Shown here: positions 43,849-55,597 of the stretch, in pieces
Numbering within the stretch: the stretch's first letter is position 1
Layout of the letters: each line of letters starts with the position of its first letter
NCBI GenBank assembly: GCA_009193005.1
Contig: SDWI01001588.1
Coordinates: forward strand, 5,795-69,794
Reading direction: 5' to 3'
From: Lamellibrachia luymesi
Lineage: Eukaryota; Annelida; Polychaeta; Sabellida; Siboglinidae
Length of the DNA: 64,000 bases
Made by a program: the position numbers and the translations under genes
The notes under the pieces: generated by a model
What the model saw: the letters and a program-made list of their open reading frames with translations, nothing else
Databases searched by the model: none
Told to the model about the DNA's origin: nothing

Positions 43849-43982
43849 TGTTCACCCCTACAACGACTAGCCATGCTGACACCCATTCGACGTTCACAAA
43901 CGTATGATTAACATAGGAATCTCGGAACAAGTGAGCCGCATGTTTTCTGGGAGGACATGGAATGCCGTTCATATAACCTCCA
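43849..43982. repeat. Internal arm block, left copy 2
   Basis: Second direct copy in the left arm, with point differences from copy 1. Confidence 0.8.
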
Positions 43983-46307
43983 GGTAACGCACGGCAGTAA
44001 CTACATGTTGACAAACAATAGGACCCAGTCAGACAGAGTGGTAAGGAGGGGGGTCATTAAAAAGGGTCACCTCAACAAATGAAAGAGGAAATCTACACTC
44101 AATTAAGGGATCATCTCAAACAATTATTTAAGGGATCATTAAAAATGCTTAAAAAAAGAAATACCTCATCATAATGAAAACATGGGATCATCTCATAAAT
44201 CAAGTGGTCGTCTCGAAAAAATTAAATAAATTAAGGGGTCTTTTCTTAAAATTAATGAGTCTTCTAAAAAAGTTAAAGGATCATCACAAAATATGTAAGA
44301 AGTAATTAACACGTTAGCTAGCTGATTGTCTCAACAAATTAAGGGATCATCTCAGAAATTAAGTGTCTTCTCAAAAAAGTTCAGGGAACATAATTAAAAA
44401 GTGTAGGTAGTCAATACAAATGAACCAGCTGATCATCTCAATAAATTAAGGGATAATTTCATAAAATAATGTGGTCTCAAAACGTGGTCTTCCAAAAACG
44501 TATCTAGCTGATCGTTATGAAATGAAGCGGTCACTTCATGTAATTAAGGGAAATCTAAGCATGTAAGGATTCACAACAAAACACAAACTTAAGGGGTGGT
44601 CAAACAAATTATGGGGTCACATCGAAAATGTAAGGGGTTATCTCAAATAAATTAAATGGATTGAAAAAAATTAATTAAGGAATCATTTTTAAAATATAAG
44701 GATCATTTAACAATGTAACTAGCTCATCATCTAAAAAAGTTAAGGGGTCATCTCATTGAATTAATGGGTTATCTAAATAAATGTAAGGAGTAAAAATACA
44801 AACTTAAGGGGTAATGAAAACTTTAACGAGTCATCTAAAAATTGTAATAAGAGGGTCATCTAAAAATCCACATTTTATTTTAGGCTTTGAGGTGATTGCT
44901 TTTCAATTTAAAGATACCCTTTAGTTTTGGGGATTACCTCTAAAGGTCGTAAATTTTAAATGTACCCCTAAATTTTATATGTTGAGTTGCTCGCTTAATT
45001 GTGTAGACAACCCTCTGTAACAGCAACTAAAATCCATTTATATTTACTACATATGATCAGTACGTGTGTGGGCTGTTGATGCAGACTAAATGTCTTAACT
45101 ATGTTTCTTGCATAATTCATGGGCAAACGCATTAGACGGTCTTATTATATTTGCTTTCTTTGATTACATAAAAATAAAATTTTATAATGATATGTATATG
45201 TTGCGGAGTTATGCAACCGAACACTGGCAGCGCGTAGGTGGAGAAGGAAGAATTGCCATGCCATTTTGCGGTTATGTTCTAGTAAGACGTCCGCGCTTAC
45301 TGCTTTAAAAAAAAATTATTCCATCATTTAAAATCCATTTAATTTATTTGAGATAACCCTTTACATTTTCGATGTGACCCCATAATTTGTTTGATCACTC
45401 CTTAAGTTTGTGTTTTGCTATGAATCCTTACATGTTAAGATTTCACTTAATTATATAAAGTGACTGCTTCATTTCATAACGATCAGCTAGATACGTTTTT
45501 AAATGATCCCTGCTTTTCTGAATGATTCTTTACCTTTTTTGGGAAGACCCCATTATTTTATGAAATGATCCTTTAATGTATTGAGACGATCAGCTGGTTC
45601 ATTTGTATTGACTAGTTATACTTTTTATACTTTTTAATATGATCCCTGAACGTTTTTGAGGAAACGCTTAATTTTTTAGATGATCCCTTAATTTGTTGAG
45701 ACGATCAGCTAGTTAACTTGTTAATTACTTCTTACATATTTTGTGACGATCCTTTAACTTTTTTGAGAAGACCCATTCATTTTATGAGATGACCCCTTAC
45801 TTTAACTTTTTTCGAGACGATCACTTGATTTGATGAGATGACCCCATAATGTTTTGAGATGATCAGCTAGTTTATTATTAAATGACCCTTAATGAGACCT
45901 TTTTCAATTATCCTTTAACTTGTTTTTGATAAAATCCCTTAATTTTAGTCATATTAAAAATATTTTGGGTGTCCTTTAATCGGTCACATGAACATTTTTA
46001 GTTGTCTGAAATTACCCTTAACTTACATTTTTTAGATTAAAATTTTACGTTTCTAATATAATATCACATTGCATTTTGATATTTCCCTTGTTTGATATGA
46101 CCCCTTAATTTGATCAAATGATGATTAGTTATTAAGCATTTTAATGATCCCTTAAATAATTGTTTGAGATGATCTCTAAATTGAGTGGAGATTACCTCTT
46201 TCATGTGTAGAGGTGACCATTTTTAATGACCCCCCCCCCTTCTTCCTTACCACTCTGTCTGACTCGGTCCGATTGTTTGCCAACATGTAGTTACTGCCGT
46301 GCGTTAC

Positions 46308-46440
46308 CTGGGAGGTGAACGGCATTCCATATGTCCTCCCAGAAAACATGCGGCTCACTCGTTCTGAGATTCCTATGTAAATCATACGTTTGTGAACGTC
46401 GAGTGTGTGTCAGTATGGCTAGCCATTATAAGGGTGAACA
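46308..46440. repeat. Internal arm block, right copy 2 (inverted)
   Basis: Reverse-complement counterpart of 43849-43982. Confidence 0.8.
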
Positions 46441-47029
46441 TGAGGATGATGATGACGATGAGGAGGAGGAGTAGGATGATGACGCTGAAGGTATCATTGT
46501 CTTCGTCCTCATAATCTTAATAATGATCACCTCATTGTCATCAAGTGTCATCATCATCATCATCATTATCACTAAGACAGCTTAATTGTCTTAATCTTCT
46601 TCCTCTCATCATCATTTTCATTATCATCGTCATCATTATCATCATTATCATCATAATCATCATCATCTTCATAATCATCATTATCATCGTCACTAAGATC
46701 GCCCCTTAATTGTCATCATCATCATAATCGTGTATCACCCTCATCGTCACTTTCTACATCATCATTATTAACATCATCATCATCATAATGATTACCATCA
46801 TAATTTTTATTACCTTATTGATCGATACATTGATATTGATCGATACATTACTGGTTGTACCAATCGACCGGTAATGTAATAATCGACCGGTAATGTAATA
46901 ACTCGACCGGGAATGTAATAAAAACGCTGAAGATGATTATAATGACGATGATGATGAAGATGATAAATGGTAATGATGATGATGAATAGGAGGAGAAAGA
47001 TGAAGATAATTAAGGGTTTATCTTAACAT

Positions 47030-47165
47030 TGGAGGTTATATTAACGGCATTCTATATGTCCTCCCAGAAAATATGCGGCTCACGTGTTCTGAGATTCCTA
47101 TGTTAATCATACGTTTGTGAACGTCGAGTGGGTGTCAGCATGGCTATCCATTATAAGGGTGAACA
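47030..47165. repeat. Internal arm block, right copy 1 (inverted)
   Basis: Reverse-complement counterpart of 43195-43325. Confidence 0.8.
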
Positions 47166-47694
47166 TGAGGATGAGGATGACGAAGAGGAGGAGGAGCAGG
47201 ATGATGAGGCTGAAGGTCTTCGTCCTCATAATCGTAATAATGATCACCCTCATGGTCATCATCTTCGTCATCATCATCATCACTAAGACCGCTTAATTGT
47301 CTTAATCTTCTTCCTCTCATCATCATAACCATTTATTAAACTCATCATCACCATCGTTATCATCATTATCATCATCATCATTATCATCGTCACTAAGATC
47401 GCCCCTTAATTGTCATCATCATCATAATCGTTTATCACCCTCATCATCACCTTCTACATCATCATTATTAACATCATCATCATCATCATTATTGTCATCA
47501 TCATTTTTATTACATTACTGGTCGATTTATTACATTACCGGTCGATTATTACATTACCGGTCGATTTATTACATTACTGGTCGAGTATTACATTACCGGT
47601 CGATTTATTACATTACTGGTCGATTATTACATTACCCGTCGATTATTACATTACCGGTTGTAACAATCATGCGACACAGTGTCGCCGACTAAAT

Positions 47695-47735
47695 AGACGC
47701 ATCGTTTCTTGAAAGCAATAAGAAACGATGCGTCT
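47695..47735. repeat. Perfect 16-bp hairpin inside the right terminus
   Basis: AGACGCATCGTTTCTT and its exact inverse flank a 9-base loop. This segment has no counterpart in the left terminus, so it is a later insertion or a lost left half. GCGACACAGTGTCGC just before it is another small palindrome. Confidence 0.9.
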
Positions 47736-47782
47736 AGTTGGTTGATCAATCGGACAACTAATTGCTCGTGTGAATGGGTCTT

Positions 47783-48569
47783 TAGATGCAACCGTAGAAC
47801 AGAGTTTTAAAACCAAACACTATGTCTATGAGGTTAGCTTAATGATGTGGTGTGCGAACATGCGTCGGCGTTCGGACATGCCCCATTTAGCACCATCAAA
47901 CCAGGGGCTAATGCCCCGTTCACGAGTGTGGACATAAATACGTAAACTATTTTACATATGACATTGTTATATTATATCATATAATTATATATGACAAAAT
48001 AAAAAATGCAAAAAGAAAGTAATGTAGACAATGAAATAATATAAATTGGTCACTACTCTGTAAATGGGCGAATATACAATAACCAGAGTTTTTGTCCCTC
48101 GTGTTTAGTTCGCAATACCGTAAACTAAGGTTACTTTAAACAGTAGACACCATACGAAGATGTCTTGTTTTACATAGATAAAAGCGGTACGTGCTTAGCA
48201 AAAAGCGTTACATACATAGCGTGAACGCGCGTCTATATAGTTAAAACTGATACATACTTAGCAAAAAGCATTATATATATATAGGTAAGTGCAATAAAAT
48301 ACAAATAAAAGCGGTACTTACATAGACGTTTTTCTATATAGCTGTATACCCGGCTAATTGCGACACAATTGAAGAAAGAAGGTGAAAAGTCACAAAGTTA
48401 AACAAAATATTACCAAAATGCTACAAGTTTAAAGAAAATGTCACAGAAATTTCATACATTTAAAGAACATGTCAGCTAAATGTCACACACATACCTAGGT
48501 CTAAGTTTAAGAAACCATTACCACATGGCATAAGTGGCACATTTTGCAAATTCGTTCGCCCAAGGGAAG
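47783..48569. other. No supported gene
   Basis: AT-rich sequence. A phrase TTAGCAAAAAGCRTTA recurs near 48195 and 48258, and AAAAGCGGTAC near 48180 and 48307. Confidence 0.4.
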
Positions 48570-49160
48570 CAATTGTGTGTGATGGCGTCTTTTTTTGCTA
48601 TGCTTTCATTGAAATAAACATCATACGTTTCCCTAGAGGTCATCTCTTTAGTATGCTTATGGTTGCGCATGCGCAAGAAACGTGCAACGGACAATAACAG
48701 GCGTTTTAATAATCAAATTAGTTAGGTTACTAAGCATTAGGGGCATTGTTTTATGAAAATTAATTCATAGACTAGCCGTCAGGGGTTTGTGTGTGATGGC
48801 CAAAAACCAGCACCTTTTTGCTATGCTTTCACTGAAATAGATCACATACGCTATCCCCTAGATGTCGCCGCTTTAGGAAGCGGGTGGTTGCGCATGCGCG
48901 TCAGGAAACACGAGCTGGGCGGTAATTAACGTCTTTAACATGCAAATGATTAAGGTTACTAAGCGTAAGGAGCGTTGTTTTACGGGAAAAAAAATAATTC
49001 ATATACTAGTCGCAAGGGGCCACTAGTGCAAAATGTCCACCAAGGGGGGTTCCGGTAGTGTAGTAACTATGCATCAGGTGGCGTACGCAAAATAGTTCGG
49101 TTACTATATACTGGGGCGCTGTTTTACGGAAAATAGTTCATATAATATCCGCTATGGGCG
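48570..49160. repeat. About 220-bp tandem duplication with NRF-1-like palindromes
   Basis: Two units start at TTGTGTGTGATGGC (about 48570 and 48789) and share TTGCTATGCTTTCA, GGTTGCGCATGCGC, AGGTTACTAAGC and GTTTTA.G.AAA. A third partial copy runs to about 49160. TGCGCATGCGCA at 48664-48675 fits the NRF-1 consensus; the second copy reads TGCGCATGCGCG (48889-48900). Confidence 0.65.
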
Positions 49161-50624
49161 CCACCAGTACCAAAAGTGGTCACCATGGGGCGTTCAGTAG
49201 TGTCTTCCCTATCCGCTGATTGGCGCCACCATTCGCTTGGTGGAGCCAACCAGCCACATTCCGCAATGTCTTCCCCGCAAACGATATATTTGATATTGGT
49301 ATTGGTAATTGGTAATTGGTGAGCACGTTCAGTTCGGCGTTGCGGTTCTTGAGTATTGGTGTTGCAACGGCGTGCTTCGTGGACTGTGGGACAACGGCGG
49401 GTCACAGAGACACGTTGATTATGCGCGCTAGAATCGGAGACAGAGCATTAATATGCCGCTTCAAGAGAGATGTAGACAGTGGGTTTAGCTCGCATGACTT
49501 AGCAGCCAACACTGTCCTTTTCACGTATGGCGGCGACGCAGCCTCGGAGCCTACTAGATGAACAATCACATTTGGCGATACATCATCAACCAGCTGCCTT
49601 GACAGCTCTCAGCCAAATAGGCACTAATGTAACGCGAGTAACCGAAATAGCTCATGTTTCTTCTCTGTCCTCCATTCCTTGTATGAAATAAACAAAACTG
49701 GCTATTTTCCGACACTGACATTACACTACAAATGGTGAAACCAGGAATGCTACACTACAGCGAAATGAAACGTGACAGTGATACAAATTGTAATATAGTT
49801 GAGTAATCAAATATATGTAACGCGGGTGCCCGATTTTTTATCACAACAAAACAGTGCCAGTTTGTGAATAACTGATATTCAAAATTGCTATGACAATCTC
49901 TGGAATTTGATGTACCACATCAAAACAATTGATTCCAAAGCAACTTGCTCTTCTGTTAAGGAAACTGTACGGAGCTGAGTACTCCAAGAGTCAATTCCAA
50001 ATTAGCACAATTGTAAAATCATGTTGGGTGATTGTTATGTTATTGAATACAAAGAGTCGTTGTTCCTAGAAGTGACAGGCAGATGTTCACATCAGAATGA
50101 CTACTTGGTATCAGTGATGACCGGATGGACATTACTGGAAATGACCAAACCAGAGGGACAGCCTTTATTACGAGAGGTCAAATGGTTAAGGCCCGATATA
50201 AACCTGATGTTGCCAATGGCCTTGAACATTTCAAATTTCTACTGTTTTTAGAATATAGTGAATTGTGAGGTGAAAGTGTTGTACTGACCGAGGGACTAAC
50301 AGGATATTACTACAACATTAGACAATTAATTATCATTAACATGATATGGCTTTAATTTGCTGGTAATTTACACATGATGATGATTTTTTTTTCAATAAAG
50401 GCTTAACTTTTAAAAGCAGCCATTTCCCTAACGAATGTATTGTTTTGCAATTACAAAATAGCGGACAATTTTGTCATGCGAGTAATCTTAACGCGAGTTA
50501 CTGATTAAGTAGACAACCAAAGCTGCTGCCATATTAGTGTACATTGATACCTTAGCAACATACCACGTGCAGCCATTTTTGACAGCAGACTAAAAACTAA
50601 ACTCACAGCTGCACGACATAAAGC
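49161..50624. other. No supported gene; CpG-containing stretch
   Basis: 49316-49561 is an 81-codon open frame with more CpG than its surroundings. It shows no domain and its reverse strand is also open, so it is not called as a gene. The rest is AT-rich. Confidence 0.35.
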
Positions 50625-51650
50625 AGCATGGGGCATAACGCAAGTTTTGGGGCATAAAGCCCACCCTCTAACTAGTTTCACAGCGCGAAAATAAGAATTC
50701 CGAGATCGCCAAATGAAGCCACGTACAGTTCTTCACATTTGGTTAGAATACGGTGGCAGAAAACGGAATACACGCGATATTTTTTTTACGTCAAACTTTT
50801 GACTCTAAAAATTATAAAAACGGTCACACCAAAAGTCGTTTTGTGGGCAGTAACTATAAGAAACTGAGACAACGCTTTGTGTGTCTGCAGTAGAAAATGT
50901 AATCATTAATGTTGTGAATGTTGCAGATGCGAGTTATAAAGGAAGGTAATATACAGATGGTGAAATTTTAATATCGAACGTTTAGGGCAAAAAGGCCAAT
51001 ATTAATGGGGACAAAACGCACATGGCGGGACGTCCTATATCTGTCATAAATGTGAGTCTGAAAGTGAGTAAACGAATTGATAAGCTCAGCATGTGCATGA
51101 GAATTTATAATTATAATAATAATATACATGTACAATATAACGCACTTGTGGAATTTCAGATAAAAGGAGCGCTAATTAATGAACAATTTCAGTCACGGTT
51201 CTTAATAAAATTATACTAACAAATATTACAATGATATGCAGCAATTTTTCGCTATACTTAAGTGTACCAATAATACCATCACTTTGGTAATGCGAAATAA
51301 ACTAATAACTTAAATGCGGCTGATTAATACATAACGCCCAGGGGCGGGCGTTTTGCCCCAGGGTGGGGCAAAACGCCCATTTTCAGGACTTCTACTAAAA
51401 TAGCTTTAACCTTTTTCTGTGACATTGAACATTGAAAATGTCAAGACAACATATTCAGCTAAGATAATAAACTAGGTGACGCATCCAATATATCAGAGAT
51501 AAAGCTGAAAGGTTTTCCCATGAGTCGATTTCCCGAAAAAAGTAGGCGTATTGCCCCACCTTATTCTATGCCAATATGGAGCTTTGCCGACCAATAATGT
51601 GTTTTATATGTTTGGCGACAATTGCTATCCTGGGCGTTATGCCCCGCCCT
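50625..51650. mobile_element. Possible inverted-repeat element bounded by GGGGCATAACGC
   Basis: GGGGCATAACGC near 50629 and GCGTTATGCCCC near 51634 are exact inverses about 1 kb apart. Related motifs (GGGGCATAAAGCCC, ATAACGCCC, TATTGCCCC) occur between. No target duplication recognised; alternatively a cluster of a shared sequence motif. Confidence 0.35.
51346..51378. repeat. Perfect 14-bp hairpin
   Basis: GGGCGTTTTGCCCC, loop AGGGT, then GGGGCAAAACGCCC. GC-rich arms in AT-rich surroundings. Confidence 0.95.
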
Positions 51651-51791
51651 ACCCTAACCACGTGTGACATTGCAGCTGTCTATCATTGTACACATAGAAG
51701 GAAGTTAATTTGCGTTCCACGACGTCGTCTCAGTTTCTTCATCAATGTTTATTTCTCTGAATAAAATGATTTTTTGTCCGAAGAAACACAT

Positions 51792-51989
51792 TCATTCCCA
51801 TATGTCGTTGCACTTTTCGCCGCACTCGACGAATTCGGCTTGAATTTGCTGTATAATTATTTCATCATCATCTAGTTCGTCCAATGTATCGAGGAGGAGC
51901 TTCTTGTAGACGTACAGCCGTAAACACACGATCAGGTACGCCTGCTTCGGGGTGCGCGGGTTGTCGGTCCTCAGCGGGGAGTTGTCTGG
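51792..51989 (-). CDS. Possible terminal exon of an unknown minus-strand gene
   Basis: The frame ends at TCA (51792-51794 on +) and reads PDNSPLRTDNPRTPKQAY, then a helix-like segment with VCLRLYVYKKLLLD, an acidic DELDDDE run, and ECGEKC near the end. Codon third positions are GC-rich compared with the flanks. A possible acceptor (CGCTTGGGCAG) gives phase 0. Alternatively the frame starts at an ATG near 52039, giving MVVILSVCTCVGALG, which looks like a short signal peptide. I do not recognise the family. Confidence 0.35.
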   Translation of the reverse strand, partial: PDNSPLRTDNPRTPKQAYLIVCLRLYVYKKLLLDTLDELDDDEIIIQQIQAEFVECGEKCNDIWE

Positions 51990-52039
51990 CTGCCCAAGCG
52001 CCCCGACGCATGTGCACACCGACAGGATCACCACCATAA

Positions 52040-52626
52040 ATTGAAGCGGGAAAATCTCAAACAATTTAAGACATAAAATGTGACACCAGAATGCAAGATT
52101 AGTTTGTCCTAGTAGCATAAATAAGCCTACATGGTTTCTTTGTATTGGTGGCTATCGTGACTCATGACACTTACCAGGTCGCTGGAGAACTAACCCTAAT
52201 TCATTTGTTAGAACTTTTAAGTCCATTACTCTTCAGTTGGAATACGTCCAGTTTGACATTTGTTTAATCGATATGCCAATTATTTTTTTAGAAAGGTGCC
52301 CCCAAATCTGACCATCCCCAAATTTCGCCAAAACCGTTTTCATTATAGGTTTTCCCAACACAACAACCCCCATGTATTATGTATTAATACACAGTCGGAC
52401 GCAGATAATTGCAGTTATGTTACACCACACGGTGCAAGAAAACAGTAATTTATTTCACCAAAATGCAAACCTCTGACGCCTAATCCATTTTCTGATTCCG
52501 CTTTCAGTTCAGTTCGTGTTCGTCGCCAATTTATGGACGCAGTGTAATCGTACTCTTGAACAACTCGGGTGAACATCTCATTTACTCGATTACCGTCTAT
52601 TTGGTCGTTGTTGTACGTATGATTTT
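52040..52626. other. No supported gene
   Basis: AT-rich, non-coding; would be intron if the two minus-strand exons belong together. Confidence 0.35.
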
Positions 52627-53378
52627 AGTGTGATGGCAGAACGTGTTGCACACATGCCTTTAGCGTGATGACACAACGTGCTACGCACATGCCTTTAGCG
52701 TGATGGCAGGACGTGCTATACAAATGCCTTTATCGTGCTGGCAGAACGTGCTATACACATTCATTTAGTTTGATGACAGAACGTGCTATACACATGCATT
52801 TAGCGTGATGACAGAACGTGCTATACAAATGCCTTTAGCGTGATGACAGAAAGTGCTGAACACATGCCTTTAGTGTGCTGACAGAACGTGCTACACACAT
52901 GCATTTAGCGTGCTGGCAGAAAGTATTATACACATGCCTTTAGCGTGATGACAGAACGTGCTATACACATGCCTTTAGCGTGATGACAGAAAGTGCTGTA
53001 CACATGCCTTTAGAGTGATGACAGAACGTGCTATAAACATGCTTTAGCGTGATGACAGGAAGTGCTGTACACGTGTATTAGCGTGATGACATAATGTGCT
53101 GTACATATGCCTTTAGTGTGAGTGCGAAACGTGTTGTACACGTGACTTGAGCGTGAGAGCGGAACGTGCTGTACACGTGCCTTTAGTGTTATGGCAGAAC
53201 GTGCTGCACACATGCCTTTAGCGTACACAAAGAACGTGCTGTACACGTGCCTTTAGTGTGATGGCAGAATGTGCTGTACACATGCATGCGGTGGGCTGAC
53301 AGAACGTGCTGTACACATGCCTTTAGCCTACACAAAGAACATGCTGTTCACGTGCTATAAGCGTGCTTGCAGAACGCT
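52627..53378. repeat. 35-bp minisatellite, about 21 copies
   Basis: The consensus unit is TGATGACAGAACGTGCTATA then CACATGCCTTTAGCG. Later units diverge (ACACAAAGAACGTGCTGTACACG). It lies between the two candidate minus-strand exons. Confidence 0.95.
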
Positions 53379-53460
53379 TATAAAGTCCATCAAAGTATTG
53401 GAATTCCATGATGGCGCAAAGTTTTGAAACGAAGCCAAACGTGTGCGAAATCAACCTTAC

Positions 53461-53733
53461 CTTAGCCACTCCCATATCCGTCTTGCCTGGCGAGTTGAGC
53501 ACATTCCGCTGAATCGCTTCGACCTTAAATCCACCGTGTGTTGTGTTGAAGATGTTTGTCAACGTACTCTCCATAAAGCCAAAATAGCGTTTTGTTGCAA
53601 GTCTCTTGAAGTGGACCAAATAATCAGTAGTGTTGTTCGAAAGCATACATTCTTGTCTCAAGTTGTAAGTGTGTAGTCGAAAGTCCGACTCCAAACAACT
53701 CAATGTAGGGCGAAGACGGGACTTTGTGCATAG
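53461..53733 (-). CDS. Possible 273-nt internal exon of an unknown minus-strand gene
   Basis: On the minus strand an acceptor (CTATCACTCTCAG) and a donor (AAG before GTAAGG) frame 91 codons, phase 0 at both ends. The peptide has three cysteines, a possible N-glycosylation site (NNTT), an aromatic stretch KRYFGFMESTLTNIF and GGFKVEAIQRN. It could precede the exon at 51792-51989, which also enters in phase 0. No known domain is recognised. A distal part of the gene would lie in or beyond the N gap. Confidence 0.35.
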
Positions 53734-53770
53734 CTGAGAGTGATAGTTACCTGTATGTAGGCCGACATGT

Positions 53771-53772
<2 letters not shown>

Positions 53773-53806
<34 letters not shown>
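53773..53806. repeat. TA microsatellite at gap edge
   Basis: A TA run enters directly into the N gap, probably its cause. Confidence 0.95.
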
Positions 53807-54126
53807 NNNNNNNNNNNNNNNNNNNNNNNNNNNNNNNNNNNNNNNNNNNNNNNNNNNNNNNNNNNNNNNNNNNNNNNNNNNNNNNNNNNNNNNNNNNNNN
53901 NNNNNNNNNNNNNNNNNNNNNNNNNNNNNNNNNNNNNNNNNNNNNNNNNNNNNNNNNNNNNNNNNNNNNNNNNNNNNNNNNNNNNNNNNNNNNNNNNNNN
54001 NNNNNNNNNNNNNNNNNNNNNNNNNNNNNNNNNNNNNNNNNNNNNNNNNNNNNNNNNNNNNNNNNNNNNNNNNNNNNNNNNNNNNNNNNNNNNNNNNNNN
54101 NNNNNNNNNNNNNNNNNNNNNNNNNN
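53807..54126. other. Assembly gap, 320 N
   Basis: Undetermined bases; frames crossing it are meaningless. Confidence 1.
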
Positions 54127-54273
54127 CGTAACATATTTGTTAAGCATGACCTCGCTTTAAGGAATCCATTTTGAGATGAATTTAATAATTTATGCCTAAC
54201 AAGAAAGTCCACCATATGGTCTTTAATTAACCTTTCTAATAACTTACAAATCACCGACGTTAAACGAAGTAGG
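54127..54273 (-). mobile_element. LINE reverse-transcriptase fragment at gap edge
   Basis: The minus strand encodes LTSVICKLLERLIKDHMV, then LLNSSQNGFLKARSCLTNML, matching the RT stretch PISLTSVICK.LE..I.......L....Q.GF...RSC. The rest is lost in the gap. Confidence 0.8.
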
Positions 54274-54290
54274 AGGGTCGTCCTAAACAT

Positions 54291-54475
54291 TGGTGGGAAG
54301 TGGGACGTTGGCATAAAATATGTGGGAGGTAGGACTGGTGGGAGGTGGACTCTCAAAAATAGTGGGAAGTGGGAGGTAGTCTTCAACGATATATGGGAGG
54401 TAGAATTGGTAGGAGGTGGACTCCCCAATTGTGAGAAAGTAGGAGGTTGTTTGCAAAACAGGTGGGAGATGAGAG
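54291..54475. repeat. G-rich tandem repeat, about 69-bp unit, 2-3 copies
   Basis: GTGGGAAGTGGGA, ATATGTGGGAGGTAG and TGGTGGGAGGTGGACTC recur in order with a spacing near 69 bases. The strand is purine-rich with many GGG runs. Confidence 0.7.
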
Positions 54476-54639
54476 TTGAGACCCCTGCCACACCCCTCTT
54501 AGGTTACCTTTTTAGTATCCCAACATTGTGTGTCTGTAGAAAATGGCTGCTGTATTGTTGCAAGTTGGATGTGAAAGAGATGTACTGGGTGTGTTATCAC
54601 ACTTGAGTATTTGAAGTTGAAATAATACAATGCACAATG

Positions 54640-54716
54640 AAGAAGATTGCCATCTAAAGCGAAACCCCACATGGGAAGAGGAAAAGGAAGCGATTGGTTT
54701 ATTGAGAGTCCAACCA
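54640..54716 (-). mobile_element. LINE 3' UTR fragment
   Basis: GATTGCCATCTAAAGC through GAAGCGATTGGTTTATTGAGAGTCC resembles the 3' end of the LINE at 30610-31130 in the same orientation. Confidence 0.6.
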
Positions 54717-54791
54717 TTTTCAGTTATGTGTATTACGTACTTGTCACATAAATGGCTTTTTAAAGACTGTTTAGTCTCACAACAATGTGTN

Positions 54792-55597
54792 TGCATATAT
54801 CATGCAACACGAACATATATGTCATGATACTACATTGGACTAATTTCTCCTTATCTATTTTCATCCGATCCTGGATGGGGGCGTAGTTCCGTATCATATA
54901 GAAAAGTATTTCTGTTTTGTTCTATTCAGCCTCTTTCAATGTACTGCTGGATGAAGGTGTCGTTGTATCTCCCTGGTCTTCGGCCAGTTGGTTCCAAGTT
55001 ACGCCGCCTTGCATCTTGATTTCATCTCGTCACCTTCTAGTTTACCTTCCTCCTTTCACGTGATATTGGTGTCCAGTCTGCTAGTCTGTTGTCCACCTGT
55101 TGTCATGTTTCCTACCGAAGTAATAACTCTTTTGGTTTTTATATTCTTATTTATAACATGGATACGTGAATTATATCGTAAAGATGTGAATAAAATGTAC
55201 ACGAATTGCATATAATTATATAAGTCGACCAAGGCAAACATTTACAAACTTAGCTTTGTGCTGTTACATTATTGAGTTTTTTTTTCTAATTGTTAATATG
55301 TGACATTTCTATTGAAGCCAACAGGCGTATATGTGATCAAAACTGATATCATGCCGTGCCTGCCAGTACAATATGTTTGTGTGACAAAGACTGCAGTAAA
55401 CTGTAATGAAATCAGTCTACATGTACATAAAGAAAGCAACTGTCATTGCATCTAACACTTTAACGTAGCCCAATCAGATGGCTAGTGATTGAACCACATG
55501 CGATGAGGGAAGTCCAAGGAATTATTTCGCACTGTTGAATAAACGCAAGACAGTGATCACCACCAACAAGTGTATGCACATCATGGTCCCTGTCTCT
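54792..55597. other. No supported gene
   Basis: Sequence after the single N at 54791; no coding or repeat signal recognised. Confidence 0.4.

Larger units (their letters stand above)
42699..47782. mobile_element. Giant inverted-repeat (foldback-type) structure, about 5.1 kb
   Basis: Ends are AAGGCCCGTTCACATGAACG on the left and, inverted, AAGACCCATTCACACGAGCA on the right, flanked by TA on both sides. Each arm, from outside in, has 20-22 bp units of the type GTAATGTAATAATCGACCGG, GATGAT-rich low complexity, two copies of a roughly 130-bp block (CATGCTGACACCCA, CGTATGATTAACATAGG, GCATGTTTTCTGGGAGGAC), ATGTAGTTACTGCCGTGCGT, and degenerate TTAAGGGGTCATCTCA units. The right arm is the reverse complement of the left. 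A loop of about 650 bp lies near 44660-45325. No transposase gene is seen. Confidence 0.85.

Noticed and set aside
49316..49561. An 81-codon CpG-rich frame
   Set aside because: The opposite strand is open too, and no domain, splice or conservation evidence supports it.
53323..54491. Long open frames of 263-274 codons crossing the N gap
   Set aside because: Most of their length is undetermined sequence. Just the LINE piece at 54127-54273 and the possible exon at 53461-53733 carry information.
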